From contig JAJRCO010000350.1 in the NCBI GenBank assembly GCA_028678905.1, forward strand, positions 1-10,154: DNA of 10,154 nucleotides, written 5' to 3'. Made by a program: the position numbers and the translations under genes. The notes under the pieces were generated by a model. The model had not been told where the DNA came from. It saw only the letters and a program-made list of their open reading frames with translations, and did no database searches. This document shows positions 1-6,336 of this stretch, piece by piece. The stretch's first letter is position 1, and each line of letters begins with the position of its first letter. Source of the DNA: Methanomicrobiales archaeon. Lineage in GTDB: Archaea; Halobacteriota; Methanomicrobia; Methanomicrobiales; JACTUA01.

Positions 1-1535
1 GTGACTTCCCTGCCCAGTGTCATCTGGATACGGGACCCATCGCTCATAGTCGCATCCAGCATGGGTTCGGCGATAGAGATGTACTTCCCTGCCCTCTGGG
101 CGAGTTTGGTTACAAAGGAGTCCAGATCGTCCGCGACCTCATACATCAGATTCGTCTTGATGTTTTCGTAGCTGGTATGGTACACGAAGATGGTCGTTCT
201 CACCCCATCGCAGGAGATATCTTCGATATACTTGTCGTGCATGATCGGGTCGATAAGGCCGTCCCCGATGAATTCCTTCTCGATATTATACAGGATCTTC
301 TCCCGTGAGATGGGAGTAAGCTTTATCCCGAAATCGAAGATGATTTCGTCGGTCGAGGTGCGGAGAACTTTTCGGGCTTTTTCCTTGGTTAGATCCTTGG
401 TATTGACGTCCAGGGTTTCAAACAGTCGTTCCTTTATTTCCTGTAACAGGTCCTTTTCCGCCACGCTCAGCGCGGGCTCCAGTACCTGGTAGGTATATTC
501 ATGGGTATTGTTGTCCAGGAGGATCCGGACGTACGCATAGGGTTCATTGAGCGGATACAGTTCGACCTCTTCGATGCCTGACTGGGGACGCATGGAGAGA
601 TCGACCAGAGGTCCATGAATCTTTGGATTGTACTCTTCCGCTTCTGGTCGTATTACCTTGGAGATGCTCAACTTTTTGAATCCGTCAAAGAGGGACTTCC
701 GTTTTTCCTCGGTTCCCTCCGCTCCGATCTCACCCAGGGTGGTAGATGGAAGGCTCGCCTTCCACAGATCGTCGATCTCGCGGGGTATAGTTCCGAGAGT
801 CTCACCGGTACCAAACGGGGAGGTCCTCCCCTGAAGGTGTACCTCGTCGATCTCAAAAGTCGCCCCTTTGGGCAGGATAAGATCAGAGATATCTTTGATC
901 TCGTCTACGGTGACCACCTTGGGTTCTTCAGCGTCGGATCCTCCTTCTGACCAGCGGGTTTTCTTCGCTGATCGCACGTCCACCGGACTTCTTTCTACTG
1001 GGGCGGGTTCCGGCGAAAGGTTTAGGGGAGAAGGTTCGTCAAGCGGTGGTGGGGAAACCGCCTTTGGCCTTTCCGGTGGGAATGGGACAGGTTTCAACGT
1101 TTCTCGGGAGGGGGCTGCAGTCTGGGTTTCCAAAGGAGGAGGACTCTGTGGTTTTTCCGGGGTATGAACCACGGTTCTGGTCCTTTCCGCAGGTCTTTCC
1201 ACCGGGGCGGGAGAGGTAGGAGGCACCCGGACCGGTTCCTTCACGGGAGGCGGAACATCAGGGATATCGGTTTTCAATCTTTTCAGGATGTCGCTGATCG
1301 TCGCCTCTTCCGAGGGTTGAGAGGGTTTCTCCCGAACAGGAGCAGACGAAGAGACCTCCCTTGCGGGAGTCTCCGAGATCCTTTCCTCTGTCTTTACCAC
1401 CGGCGGAGGTAGAGGTTGTGCTTTTTCCTTGGTCGGCGCCTCCTTCTTAGGCCCTTCTTTCACCACCGGTTCAAAATCGACTTTTCCCAGTCTTTTAAGC
1501 AGAGAATTCAGTCCCTTCTCTTTTTCCTCGTCCAT
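1..1535 (-). CDS. Archaeal type IV pilus/type II secretion-type ATPase (GspE/VirB11/ArlI family), 3' part missing
   Basis: This minus-strand gene starts at ATG 1535-1533 and leaves the window at base 1 still open, giving 511 residues. The start follows a strong ribosome site (GGAGGAGA, complement of 1541-1548) lying in the 3' end of the preceding gene, whose stop is one base away. Residues 1 to about 290 are a low-complexity Pro/Glu/Lys/Arg linker. From about 294 the sequence becomes conserved, with landmarks such as YNPKIHGPLVDL, ELYPLNEPYAYVRI, EKEFIGDGLIDPIMHD, YIEDISCDG, and near the edge GKYISIAEPMLDATMSDGSR. These fit the N-terminal part of archaeal secretion ATPases that power pilus or archaellum assembly at the inner face of the membrane. 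The Walker A/B motifs would lie beyond the edge and cannot be checked. The linker holds repeated short helical motifs (see findings). Family assignment is confident; the exact machine (pilus, archaellum-like, secretion) is not determined. Confidence 0.88.
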   Translation of the reverse strand, partial: MDEEKEKGLNSLLKRLGKVDFEPVVKEGPKKEAPTKEKAQPLPPPVVKTEERISETPAREVSSSAPVREKPSQPSEEATISDILKRLKTDIPDVPPPVKEPVRVPPTSPAPVERPAERTRTVVHTPEKPQSPPPLETQTAAPSRETLKPVPFPPERPKAVSPPPLDEPSPLNLSPEPAPVERSPVDVRSAKKTRWSEGGSDAEEPKVVTVDEIKDISDLILPKGATFEIDEVHLQGRTSPFGTGETLGTIPREIDDLWKASLPSTTLGEIGAEGTEEKRKSLFDGFKKLSISKVIRPEAEEYNPKIHGPLVDLSMRPQSGIEEVELYPLNEPYAYVRILLDNNTHEYTYQVLEPALSVAEKDLLQEIKERLFETLDVNTKDLTKEKARKVLRTSTDEIIFDFGIKLTPISREKILYNIEKEFIGDGLIDPIMHDKYIEDISCDGVRTTIFVYHTSYENIKTNLMYEVADDLDSFVTKLAQRAGKYISIAEPMLDATMSDGSRIQMTLGREV

Positions 1536-1536
1536 A

Positions 1537-2166
1537 TTATTCTCCTCCTCTTCCTCCGATATCTATCTCCGTTTCCGCATGCTGGTCCTTGAAATCGACC
1601 ATAAATGGATACAGTTCATTCTCTCTATCGATGACCATACAGTCGTACCTTCCGTTTATCAGTCTGAAACATACCTTCCCGTCCACAGTTGTCATGTCAT
1701 TCATAAGCTCCTGTCTTCCTCGCCGGATAGATACCCTCACCCCTTTCTGGGGCTTGCCGTCCTTGAGGATCTGGACGCAGAGGACCCCGATACTCCTCTT
1801 TTTCCCTCCAACGCTTGGCAGGTTTTCCCCCAGGCGTTTCTTCACGTGCGTTTTATCAAATACCCTGCAGCGCGACGCCAGGGCGCTCGTGATCTCAGGA
1901 TTTACGATAAAAAGTTCGAAATTCTCCGACCCTTCAATGAGGTACGCGGCCTTGTCTCCGAACAATGTACCCTTCTCGTCATGGGTGATGACCCCTTCCG
2001 GTTCACCCCCCGAGAATACGACGAAAAATTTCTGGTTTCTGTCACTTGATACTGCTATTCCATTGATTTTCTTCCTGGTTGCGTGCTCAAGCAGTCTGGG
2101 AAAATCGTAGTCGCTGTCATAACTCGATGCACCGAGTATCTCATCGATTATCTTGATAATATCCAT
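1537..2166 (-). CDS. Unknown two-domain protein encoded just upstream of the secretion ATPase
   Basis: A 209-residue soluble protein with no signal peptide or membrane segment. Residues 1-95 form an alpha/beta domain with the pattern KKINGIAVSS, FFVVFSGGEPEGVI, GTLFGDKAAYLIEG, which resembles the small DUF2226/DUF4388-like domains in the two proteins encoded at 3203-4578. Residues about 124-203 look like a beta-sandwich of the carboxypeptidase-regulatory/Ig-like kind (VQILKDGKPQKGVRVSIRRG, then TTVDGKVCFRLINGRYDC), a fold often used for protein or ligand binding. The start ATG follows GAAGAG at short distance, a modest ribosome site. The stop at 1537 is one base from the ATPase start and the gene's last codons supply the ATPase ribosome site, so the two are translationally linked and probably act together. 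Domain resemblance is inferred from pattern only; the function is unknown. Confidence 0.82.
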   Translation of the reverse strand: MDIIKIIDEILGASSYDSDYDFPRLLEHATRKKINGIAVSSDRNQKFFVVFSGGEPEGVITHDEKGTLFGDKAAYLIEGSENFELFIVNPEITSALASRCRVFDKTHVKKRLGENLPSVGGKKRSIGVLCVQILKDGKPQKGVRVSIRRGRQELMNDMTTVDGKVCFRLINGRYDCMVIDRENELYPFMVDFKDQHAETEIDIGGRGGE

Positions 2167-2192
2167 ATCTCTTCAAATCCGCGCTTTTGAAT

Positions 2193-2246
2193 TTATGATG
2201 GGATGTCATGACCCATATCTTTAAATTTCACACTCTTTACATACAA
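2193..2246 (-). other. Possible 17-codon leader ORF (TTG start) with strong ribosome site
   Basis: In the 183-nt space between minD and the 209-aa gene, the minus strand reads GGGAGGTAGGAG (complement of 2251-2262), followed 4 nt later by TTG at 2246 and an open frame of 17 codons (LYVKSVKFKDMGHDIPS) ending in TAA at 2193. This is a better ribosome site than the one in front of the following 209-aa gene. It could be a leader peptide, the remnant of a small gene, or chance. The product is not recognised. Confidence 0.2.
2204..2228 (-). promoter_or_regulatory. Candidate archaeal promoter and palindrome upstream of the 209-aa/secretion ATPase pair
   Basis: The minus strand carries a TATA-like GAAATTTAAAGAT (complement of 2217-2229) about 55 nt before the ATG at 2166; initiation 25 nt downstream would leave a leader of roughly 30 nt. 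Directly downstream is a perfect 8-bp palindrome GTCATGAC (2205-2212), a possible operator at or near the start site. Seen by eye only; no conservation is known. Confidence 0.35.
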
Positions 2247-2311
2247 TAACTCCTACCTCCCAAATTATTAAAGATTTTCATTGGTCTTGGGATATACAAA
2301 AGAAGTGTGCA

Positions 2312-2352
2312 ATGAAAAATTTCATATATTGAATTAGGGAATTAATTCCTTA
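2312..2352 (-). terminator. Palindromes and AT-rich tract at the 3' end of minD, candidate terminator
   Basis: Two inverted repeats follow the minD reading frame: a perfect 12-bp palindrome GGAATTAATTCC (2338-2349), extendable to 18 bp with one mismatched pair so that it includes the TAA stop, and ATGAAA-AA-TTTCAT (2312-2325). On the transcribed strand the latter reads with a T5 run, and another T-rich tract (CTTCTTTTG) follows just beyond. Archaeal termination relies mainly on U-runs, so this is a plausible weak or processing terminator rather than a classical one. Confidence 0.35.
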
Positions 2353-3138
2353 TCTGGTCGCGCCTCCGAAGAGAGTGCGTGCCAGTCTTTCAATAAATCC
2401 TTCTCTGACTTTTTCACTCTCTTCGGCATATTCGTATCCTGCCAGGTCCGCAGCGATTCTGCGGAAGGCCCGTGCCGCTTCAGAGGTCGGATACTTCAGC
2501 ACCACCGGAGTTTTATAGGCGGCAGCCCGCCGCACGTTGGTATCCTCCGGAATCATATCGATGACCCGGACGCCCAGTACATCCTCCACACTGTGTCTCC
2601 GCAGTTCAGTATTTTCCATGCCGGACCGGTTGAGAATGGCCCCAAATACTTTTCCACCCACCATTTCGGTCAGGATCTTGGTTTTCAGGGCATCGGCCAT
2701 GGAAGAGAGCTCAGGATTAACCACAAGAATGACTTCATCCGCGATGGCGAGGGCAACCACCCCATCCTTGCTGATCCCGGCCGGGGCATCGATAAGGAGG
2801 AATTCACATCTCGATACAAGCGCCTTCATGACATCCCGCATGCGTTCCGGGTTCGCCTGCTGGAATCCCTGGAGGGAAATGCCACTTGGAACCACTTTTA
2901 CCCCGCTTGGTCCCTCGTAGATGGCATCGTCGATGCTCGCTTTACCGGCAAGAACCTCGTGCAGAGTCACGGGAACACCCTCCAGCCCCAGGATCAGGCC
3001 GATATTGGCCATACCGATATCGGCATCGAGAATGTACGTTTCTTTTCCCAGTTGCGCAAGGGAAGTGCCGAGATTTACTGTAACTGTTGTTTTTCCAGTC
3101 CCGCCCTTCCCGGAGGCCATTGTATATGCCCTTATCAT
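2350..3138 (-). CDS. minD: MinD/ParA-family ATPase (archaeal MinD-like)
   Basis: A 262-residue P-loop ATPase of normal MinD length. It has the deviant Walker A box KGGTGKTT at residues 11-18 with the signature lysine K11, the switch region YILDADIGMANIGL (35-48), and Walker B LLIDAPAG (114-121). MinD/FlhG-type ATPases dimerise on ATP and position other machines on the membrane. The last 20 residues (about 242-258, with GFIERLARTLFGG) look like an amphipathic helix, the membrane-targeting element typical of MinD. The ATG at 3138 follows GAGGG about 9 nt away; a second Met at residue 7 is less likely. It lies 64 nt after the DUF2226-like gene and before the secretion ATPase pair, which suggests it positions or regulates the pilus-type machine or the roadblock proteins rather than cell division. 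That role is inference; the family assignment is firm. Confidence 0.9.
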   Translation of the reverse strand: MIRAYTMASGKGGTGKTTVTVNLGTSLAQLGKETYILDADIGMANIGLILGLEGVPVTLHEVLAGKASIDDAIYEGPSGVKVVPSGISLQGFQQANPERMRDVMKALVSRCEFLLIDAPAGISKDGVVALAIADEVILVVNPELSSMADALKTKILTEMVGGKVFGAILNRSGMENTELRRHSVEDVLGVRVIDMIPEDTNVRRAAAYKTPVVLKYPTSEAARAFRRIAADLAGYEYAEESEKVREGFIERLARTLFGGATR

Positions 3139-3171
3139 CTGTTTAACCCTCTTTATGTCAGTCGATGTTAC

Positions 3172-3195
3172 CGAATAACTTAAATTTTTTAGTCT
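3172..3195 (-). promoter_or_regulatory. Candidate internal promoter upstream of minD
   Basis: The 64-nt gap before minD is AT-rich and on the minus strand contains AAAAAATTTAAGTTATT, a TATA-like element centred about 45 nt from the minD ATG. This would give a leader of about 20 nt carrying the GAGGG ribosome site. It may allow minD to be expressed apart from the hydrogenase operon; read-through is equally possible. Confidence 0.3.
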
Positions 3196-3202
3196 CTTCT
3201 AT

Positions 3203-3910
3203 TTATCGGTTTTCACTGTTGCTTTTCCTGGAATTCTTCTCTTCCGGCGGAATTAGGTGCTCCATGTGGAGCTCTCTGAGGAGATCTGCGGCATCTGCCT
3301 GGAATGTCTCCTTGAGCTCTTTGATGGATTCAAGGGTAAGTTGATCAATCTTCTTCCCCCTCCCCCCCTCGCCGGATCGGGCCACGTGAACCGGTTTCCG
3401 GTCTTTTTCATCTCTCAGTTCGGCAGTGATCTTGATGCTTCGCACCCGCTTCGCTTTGCCCGCCGTGCTGGGGATGGAGACCGGATGGATCCGGGTAACC
3501 GGCGCAGTTGTCTGGGCAGCCGGCTGAGATATTTCCGCTCTCGGGGAACGTTCAGCCGGTTCCCTCCGCTGTTCCTTCTCCTCTCCCGCTCCGGGTTCAC
3601 TGGAGAAGACGATCCGGAAGGGTGCGTTGAAGAGTAAAGTCACCTGGAACTGTTTGACGGTGAGTGGGCAGAGAACCGCACTCCCCATACTGTTTCCCAG
3701 CTCGATGATTGCTTTAAACGCCTCCGCACCTTTTCCCGTTCCTGATTCGGCCAGTGTATACGTTCCCTCCTGTAAAGCCAGAATATGCTCTTCCCGCCCC
3801 ATCAGGATCTTGCAGTACCCGGTAAATTTTGACACCGCAAATTCATCGAAAAGCGAAGAAATGCGGACTCTGTCTCGTTTTACCGGTGCCTTGCACGTGG
3901 GGAACTGCAT
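3203..3910 (-). CDS. DUF2226-like protein with charged linker and C-terminal helical tail
   Basis: A 235-residue soluble protein. Residues 1-103 form a compact alpha/beta domain (FTGYCKILMGREEHILALQEGTY region, then AFKAIIELG and FQVTLLFNAPFRIVF) that resembles the archaeal DUF2226 domain, itself similar in style to the DUF4388 domains of bacterial PatA-type regulators. Residues 104-158 are a Glu/Arg/Pro/Ala linker, and residues about 186-220 form a probable amphipathic helix rich in Leu, Glu and Lys, likely a docking segment. Its ATG overlaps the stop of the preceding roadblock-domain gene by one base (TGATG), so translation is coupled and the two products probably interact. No enzymatic motif is seen. 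The family name comes from pattern memory and is moderate at best; a role as scaffold or adaptor is inference. Confidence 0.8.
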   Translation of the reverse strand: MQFPTCKAPVKRDRVRISSLFDEFAVSKFTGYCKILMGREEHILALQEGTYTLAESGTGKGAEAFKAIIELGNSMGSAVLCPLTVKQFQVTLLFNAPFRIVFSSEPGAGEEKEQRREPAERSPRAEISQPAAQTTAPVTRIHPVSIPSTAGKAKRVRSIKITAELRDEKDRKPVHVARSGEGGRGKKIDQLTLESIKELKETFQADAADLLRELHMEHLIPPEEKNSRKSNSENR

Positions 3911-4578
3911 CAGTCAATCTCCGATTGTATATTACGGATTGCCATGCGGATCAGGCCGAGATTCGCTTCTGCCTCGGTAAAGATGCAGATGTTAATATCT
4001 CCATAAGGAGCGATGATAAACTTTCCGTGTGGTGTTTCCAGGATGAGCTGGTGGAGGGGCTCGATGGCCAGATCTCCCGCGATCTTCTTTCCGGTTCGTA
4101 GGAGATCTTCGGCAACCGCAGCCACCTGTTCGAAATCGGCGTTCCCCGTAGAATGTACTGCAAAACCTTCGTGGAACGCGGAGACGGCGAGTACCCCCGG
4201 CTGCTTCTTGATCTTATCCAGGTTCCATTCTCCGCTCGCCACCTTCCGCAAGGGTTTCCCGTTTTCGTCATAGGCAATGAGGAGCCCTTCCTTTGCACAG
4301 GTCTCGCGGGCACCCTGGAATTCCTCGGACGTATACCTTCTCATCTCAAAGTCTAGGGCTTGTTCGTCGACCAGGTGTTCGTAGGCCGCATTCCCTTTCA
4401 TCTCCGAGGCTTTCGTGCGAAACAGGGAGGCCACAAACTTTCCCTTATCGATCAGTAGAAACCCCTCTCCGGGAGACCCCACCACGTAGAGTACCCCGAC
4501 TAGGGGCAGGATAAATGGCTGAATCTCATCCAGAGTGCCGGAAAAGGTACCGATGACCGATCCTTCGGGAAGAATCAT
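3910..4578 (-). CDS. Two-domain protein: DUF2226-like N-terminus with C-terminal roadblock/LC7 domain
   Basis: A 222-residue protein. Residues 1 to about 105 look like the same small domain as in the next gene (EGFLLIDKGKFVASLF, then AYEHLVDEQALDFEMRRYTSEEF). Residues about 119-218 form a roadblock/LC7 fold: an opening helix, PGVLAVSAFHEGFAVHSTG, the long helix with VAAVAEDLLRTGKKI, then LILETPHGKFIIAPYGDINICIF, and a final helix. Roadblock domains dimerise and regulate small GTPases or scaffold motility and polarity machines (MglB, dynein light chains). It starts 2 nt after the single-domain roadblock gene and overlaps the following gene by one base. A roadblock heterodimer with the product of 4581-4928 is a natural expectation. 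No Ras-like GTPase is visible in the window, so the partner is unknown. Confidence 0.82.
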   Translation of the reverse strand: MILPEGSVIGTFSGTLDEIQPFILPLVGVLYVVGSPGEGFLLIDKGKFVASLFRTKASEMKGNAAYEHLVDEQALDFEMRRYTSEEFQGARETCAKEGLLIAYDENGKPLRKVASGEWNLDKIKKQPGVLAVSAFHEGFAVHSTGNADFEQVAAVAEDLLRTGKKIAGDLAIEPLHQLILETPHGKFIIAPYGDINICIFTEAEANLGLIRMAIRNIQSEID

Positions 4579-4580
4579 AC

Positions 4581-4928
4581 TTACAACGCCGCAATGATCC
4601 GTTCCCGGTTCTTCTTCAGTTCATACCTGATCCGGCCGATGTTCGCTCCATTATCGGCCACGATGGCGATCAGCTCATCCACCGATAAGGGGGAGAGCAG
4701 AATTGGTCCGTTCTGTAGTTCCACTAGCATCTGGGTGAGCTGGCCTTTTCCGAGCTCCGTTCCCATCGCTTCGGAAGTCCCTACTCCCGTAGAAGCCATC
4801 GCGCCCAGGGCCTCGATATCTACTTTTCCGGACATGGCACTCTCAATGACAAACCCGTCTCTGCCCACCACTACCGCCGCCGACACACCATCCAGGCGAA
4901 GAAATTCTGATAGAATCTGTTTCAACAT
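4581..4928 (-). CDS. Roadblock/LC7 domain protein (MglB-like)
   Basis: A 115-residue protein that is nothing but one roadblock/LC7 domain: helix 1 (LKQILSEFLRLDGV), strands VSAAVVVGRDGFVIESAM, the long helix around DIEALGAMASTGVGTSEAMG, the strands MLVELQNGPILLSPLS and ELIAIVADNGANIG, and the C-terminal helix GRIRYELKKNRERI. The length is typical for archaeal/bacterial MglB-type roadblocks, which act as homodimers. It begins 25 nt after the hydrogenase large subunit with no visible promoter between, so it is co-transcribed with the hydrogenase. ATG at 4928; GAGG lies about 11 nt upstream. Family assignment is strong; what it regulates is unknown. Confidence 0.9.
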   Translation of the reverse strand: MLKQILSEFLRLDGVSAAVVVGRDGFVIESAMSGKVDIEALGAMASTGVGTSEAMGTELGKGQLTQMLVELQNGPILLSPLSVDELIAIVADNGANIGRIRYELKKNRERIIAAL

Positions 4929-4953
4929 CTCGTACTACCCTCTGAATGAATCC

Positions 4954-6336
4954 TTATCGTCGACACTCTTCAAGGTTCTGATTTATCTGTATACGCAGCG
5001 GCATCTGTCCCAGCGCGTGGGTGGCGCAGGAGAGGCAGGGATCGTACGCCCGGATAGCCATCTCGATACGATTTGTTCCACTCTCGGTAAGCGTCCCGTT
5101 GGCGACGACCCCTCGGGCGATTTGCTCCACCCCCCGATCGATTGCGTAGTTGTTCTGGCAAGTGGCCACGATCAGGTTGCACTTCTCGATGATCCCGCCC
5201 TCGCTGACCGTATAATCGTGGATAAGAGTTCCCCGCGGTGCTTCGATAATGCCTACTCCCCGCCGATTTTTGACCGTGTCCACCGCTATCCGGGTTTTGT
5301 CTCCGGTGACTATCGGGTCTCCCAGGAGCTGGAGGGCGCGCTCGCAGGCCCAGAGAAATTCGATATAGCGGGCGATATTGTAGGCGAGAGTGCTCTGTAC
5401 GAATTCGCCGAATTTTGCCCGGTACTCCTTGAGCGCTTCGTCCGCGGAAGGAGTTCCCATTCTGTTCACCAGGTTGAGTCGGGCAAGAGGTCCGACCCGA
5501 TAATATTCTCCGCCAATCCTCCGGCAGAACTTAAGGTATGACCATGCTTCGCTATATTCCTCGATATAATTCAGGTACTCAGTCCCTCTGAACGAACCGA
5601 TCGCCGTCCTGTCCGCTCCGATCACCTGTACACTCCCATCCTGGAAGGAGAAAGTACCCTGATTGGAGAGTCCCATGAATCCAGTCGTTATGGTAGCAAA
5701 AGTGATATCGGTTTTTTCCATCAGCTCCCGGGCGATCGCCCATCCGTCCCTGGCGATAGCAAGAGATCCCTTCACCATATCATAAAGTGCAGATTTGTGT
5801 GCATCGTCCAGATGATGAGACATCCCACCGGGGACTGCTGTTGCCGGGTGGATGGGTTTTCCTCCTACAGCTTCGGTGATCCGCTGCCCCGTTTTTCTGA
5901 CTTCGATTGCCTTCTTCGCCAGATCAGGGTTCACCTTCACCAGCCCGAGCACATTGCGTTCTCCCCGGCTGGCCTCGTGCCCGATCAGGTAATCCGGAGC
6001 CGCGAGCATGAAAAAATGCAGGGCATGGGAATGGATGTATTGTCCCAGCATCAGGAGCTCTCGCAATGCCTTCCCGGTCGGGGGAGGCTCCACCCCATAG
6101 ATCTGATCGAGGGCCATCGCCGAGGCAACGTGGTGTGAGGTGGGGCAGATGCCGCAGATACGGGGAGTGATGCGGGGTGCCTCTTCTACCGCCGCACCGA
6201 CCAGAAATTTCTCAAATCCCCGTAATTCTACCACTTTAAAGTGGGCCTTCTGCACATTCCCTGTGGAGTCGAGATCGATGAGAACCTGGGCGTGACCTTC
6301 TATACGGGTAACCGGATTGATCGATATCTGGGTCAC
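4954..6336 (-). CDS. Group 3-type [NiFe]-hydrogenase large (catalytic) subunit, MvhA-like
   Basis: A 460-residue NiFe catalytic subunit, close to MvhA in length. It has RIEGH (11-15), the N-terminal nickel motif RICGICPTSHH (C61, C64, H68), GGRPIHP-like GGKPIHPATAVPGG, YRVGPLARLN, GIIEAPRGTLIHDYT, and the C-terminal motif DPCLSCATH (432-440; C434, C437). All four nickel-binding cysteines are present, so the H2-activating site should be functional. Twenty residues follow H440, the usual site of maturation cleavage, so an endopeptidase encoded elsewhere is needed. The start is GTG at 6336, overlapping the small-subunit stop (GTGA) with AGGAGGGGAG upstream. The pattern is closer to MvhA than FrhA, but no MvhD, HdrA or FrhB gene adjoins it, so the physiological electron acceptor is not evident; the ferredoxin encoded at the operon start is the best candidate. 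Likely cytoplasmic: no Tat signal on the small subunit. Confidence 0.93.
   Translation of the reverse strand: MTQISINPVTRIEGHAQVLIDLDSTGNVQKAHFKVVELRGFEKFLVGAAVEEAPRITPRICGICPTSHHVASAMALDQIYGVEPPPTGKALRELLMLGQYIHSHALHFFMLAAPDYLIGHEASRGERNVLGLVKVNPDLAKKAIEVRKTGQRITEAVGGKPIHPATAVPGGMSHHLDDAHKSALYDMVKGSLAIARDGWAIARELMEKTDITFATITTGFMGLSNQGTFSFQDGSVQVIGADRTAIGSFRGTEYLNYIEEYSEAWSYLKFCRRIGGEYYRVGPLARLNLVNRMGTPSADEALKEYRAKFGEFVQSTLAYNIARYIEFLWACERALQLLGDPIVTGDKTRIAVDTVKNRRGVGIIEAPRGTLIHDYTVSEGGIIEKCNLIVATCQNNYAIDRGVEQIARGVVANGTLTESGTNRIEMAIRAYDPCLSCATHALGQMPLRIQINQNLEECRR

Noticed and set aside
1429..2049. 206-residue plus-strand open frame
   Set aside because: It lies opposite the 209-aa gene and the start of the secretion ATPase. 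Its composition (Ser/Phe/Pro runs) is typical of an antisense shadow, and it has no recognisable motif.
4954..5020. Selenocysteine or degenerate active site in the hydrogenase
   Set aside because: The C-terminal motif reads DPCLSCATH with ordinary Cys codons and no in-frame TGA; all nickel ligands are intact.
4594..5541. 315-residue plus-strand open frame
   Set aside because: Antisense to the roadblock gene and the 3' half of the hydrogenase large subunit, both of which have clear family motifs; no domain is seen in the plus-strand product.
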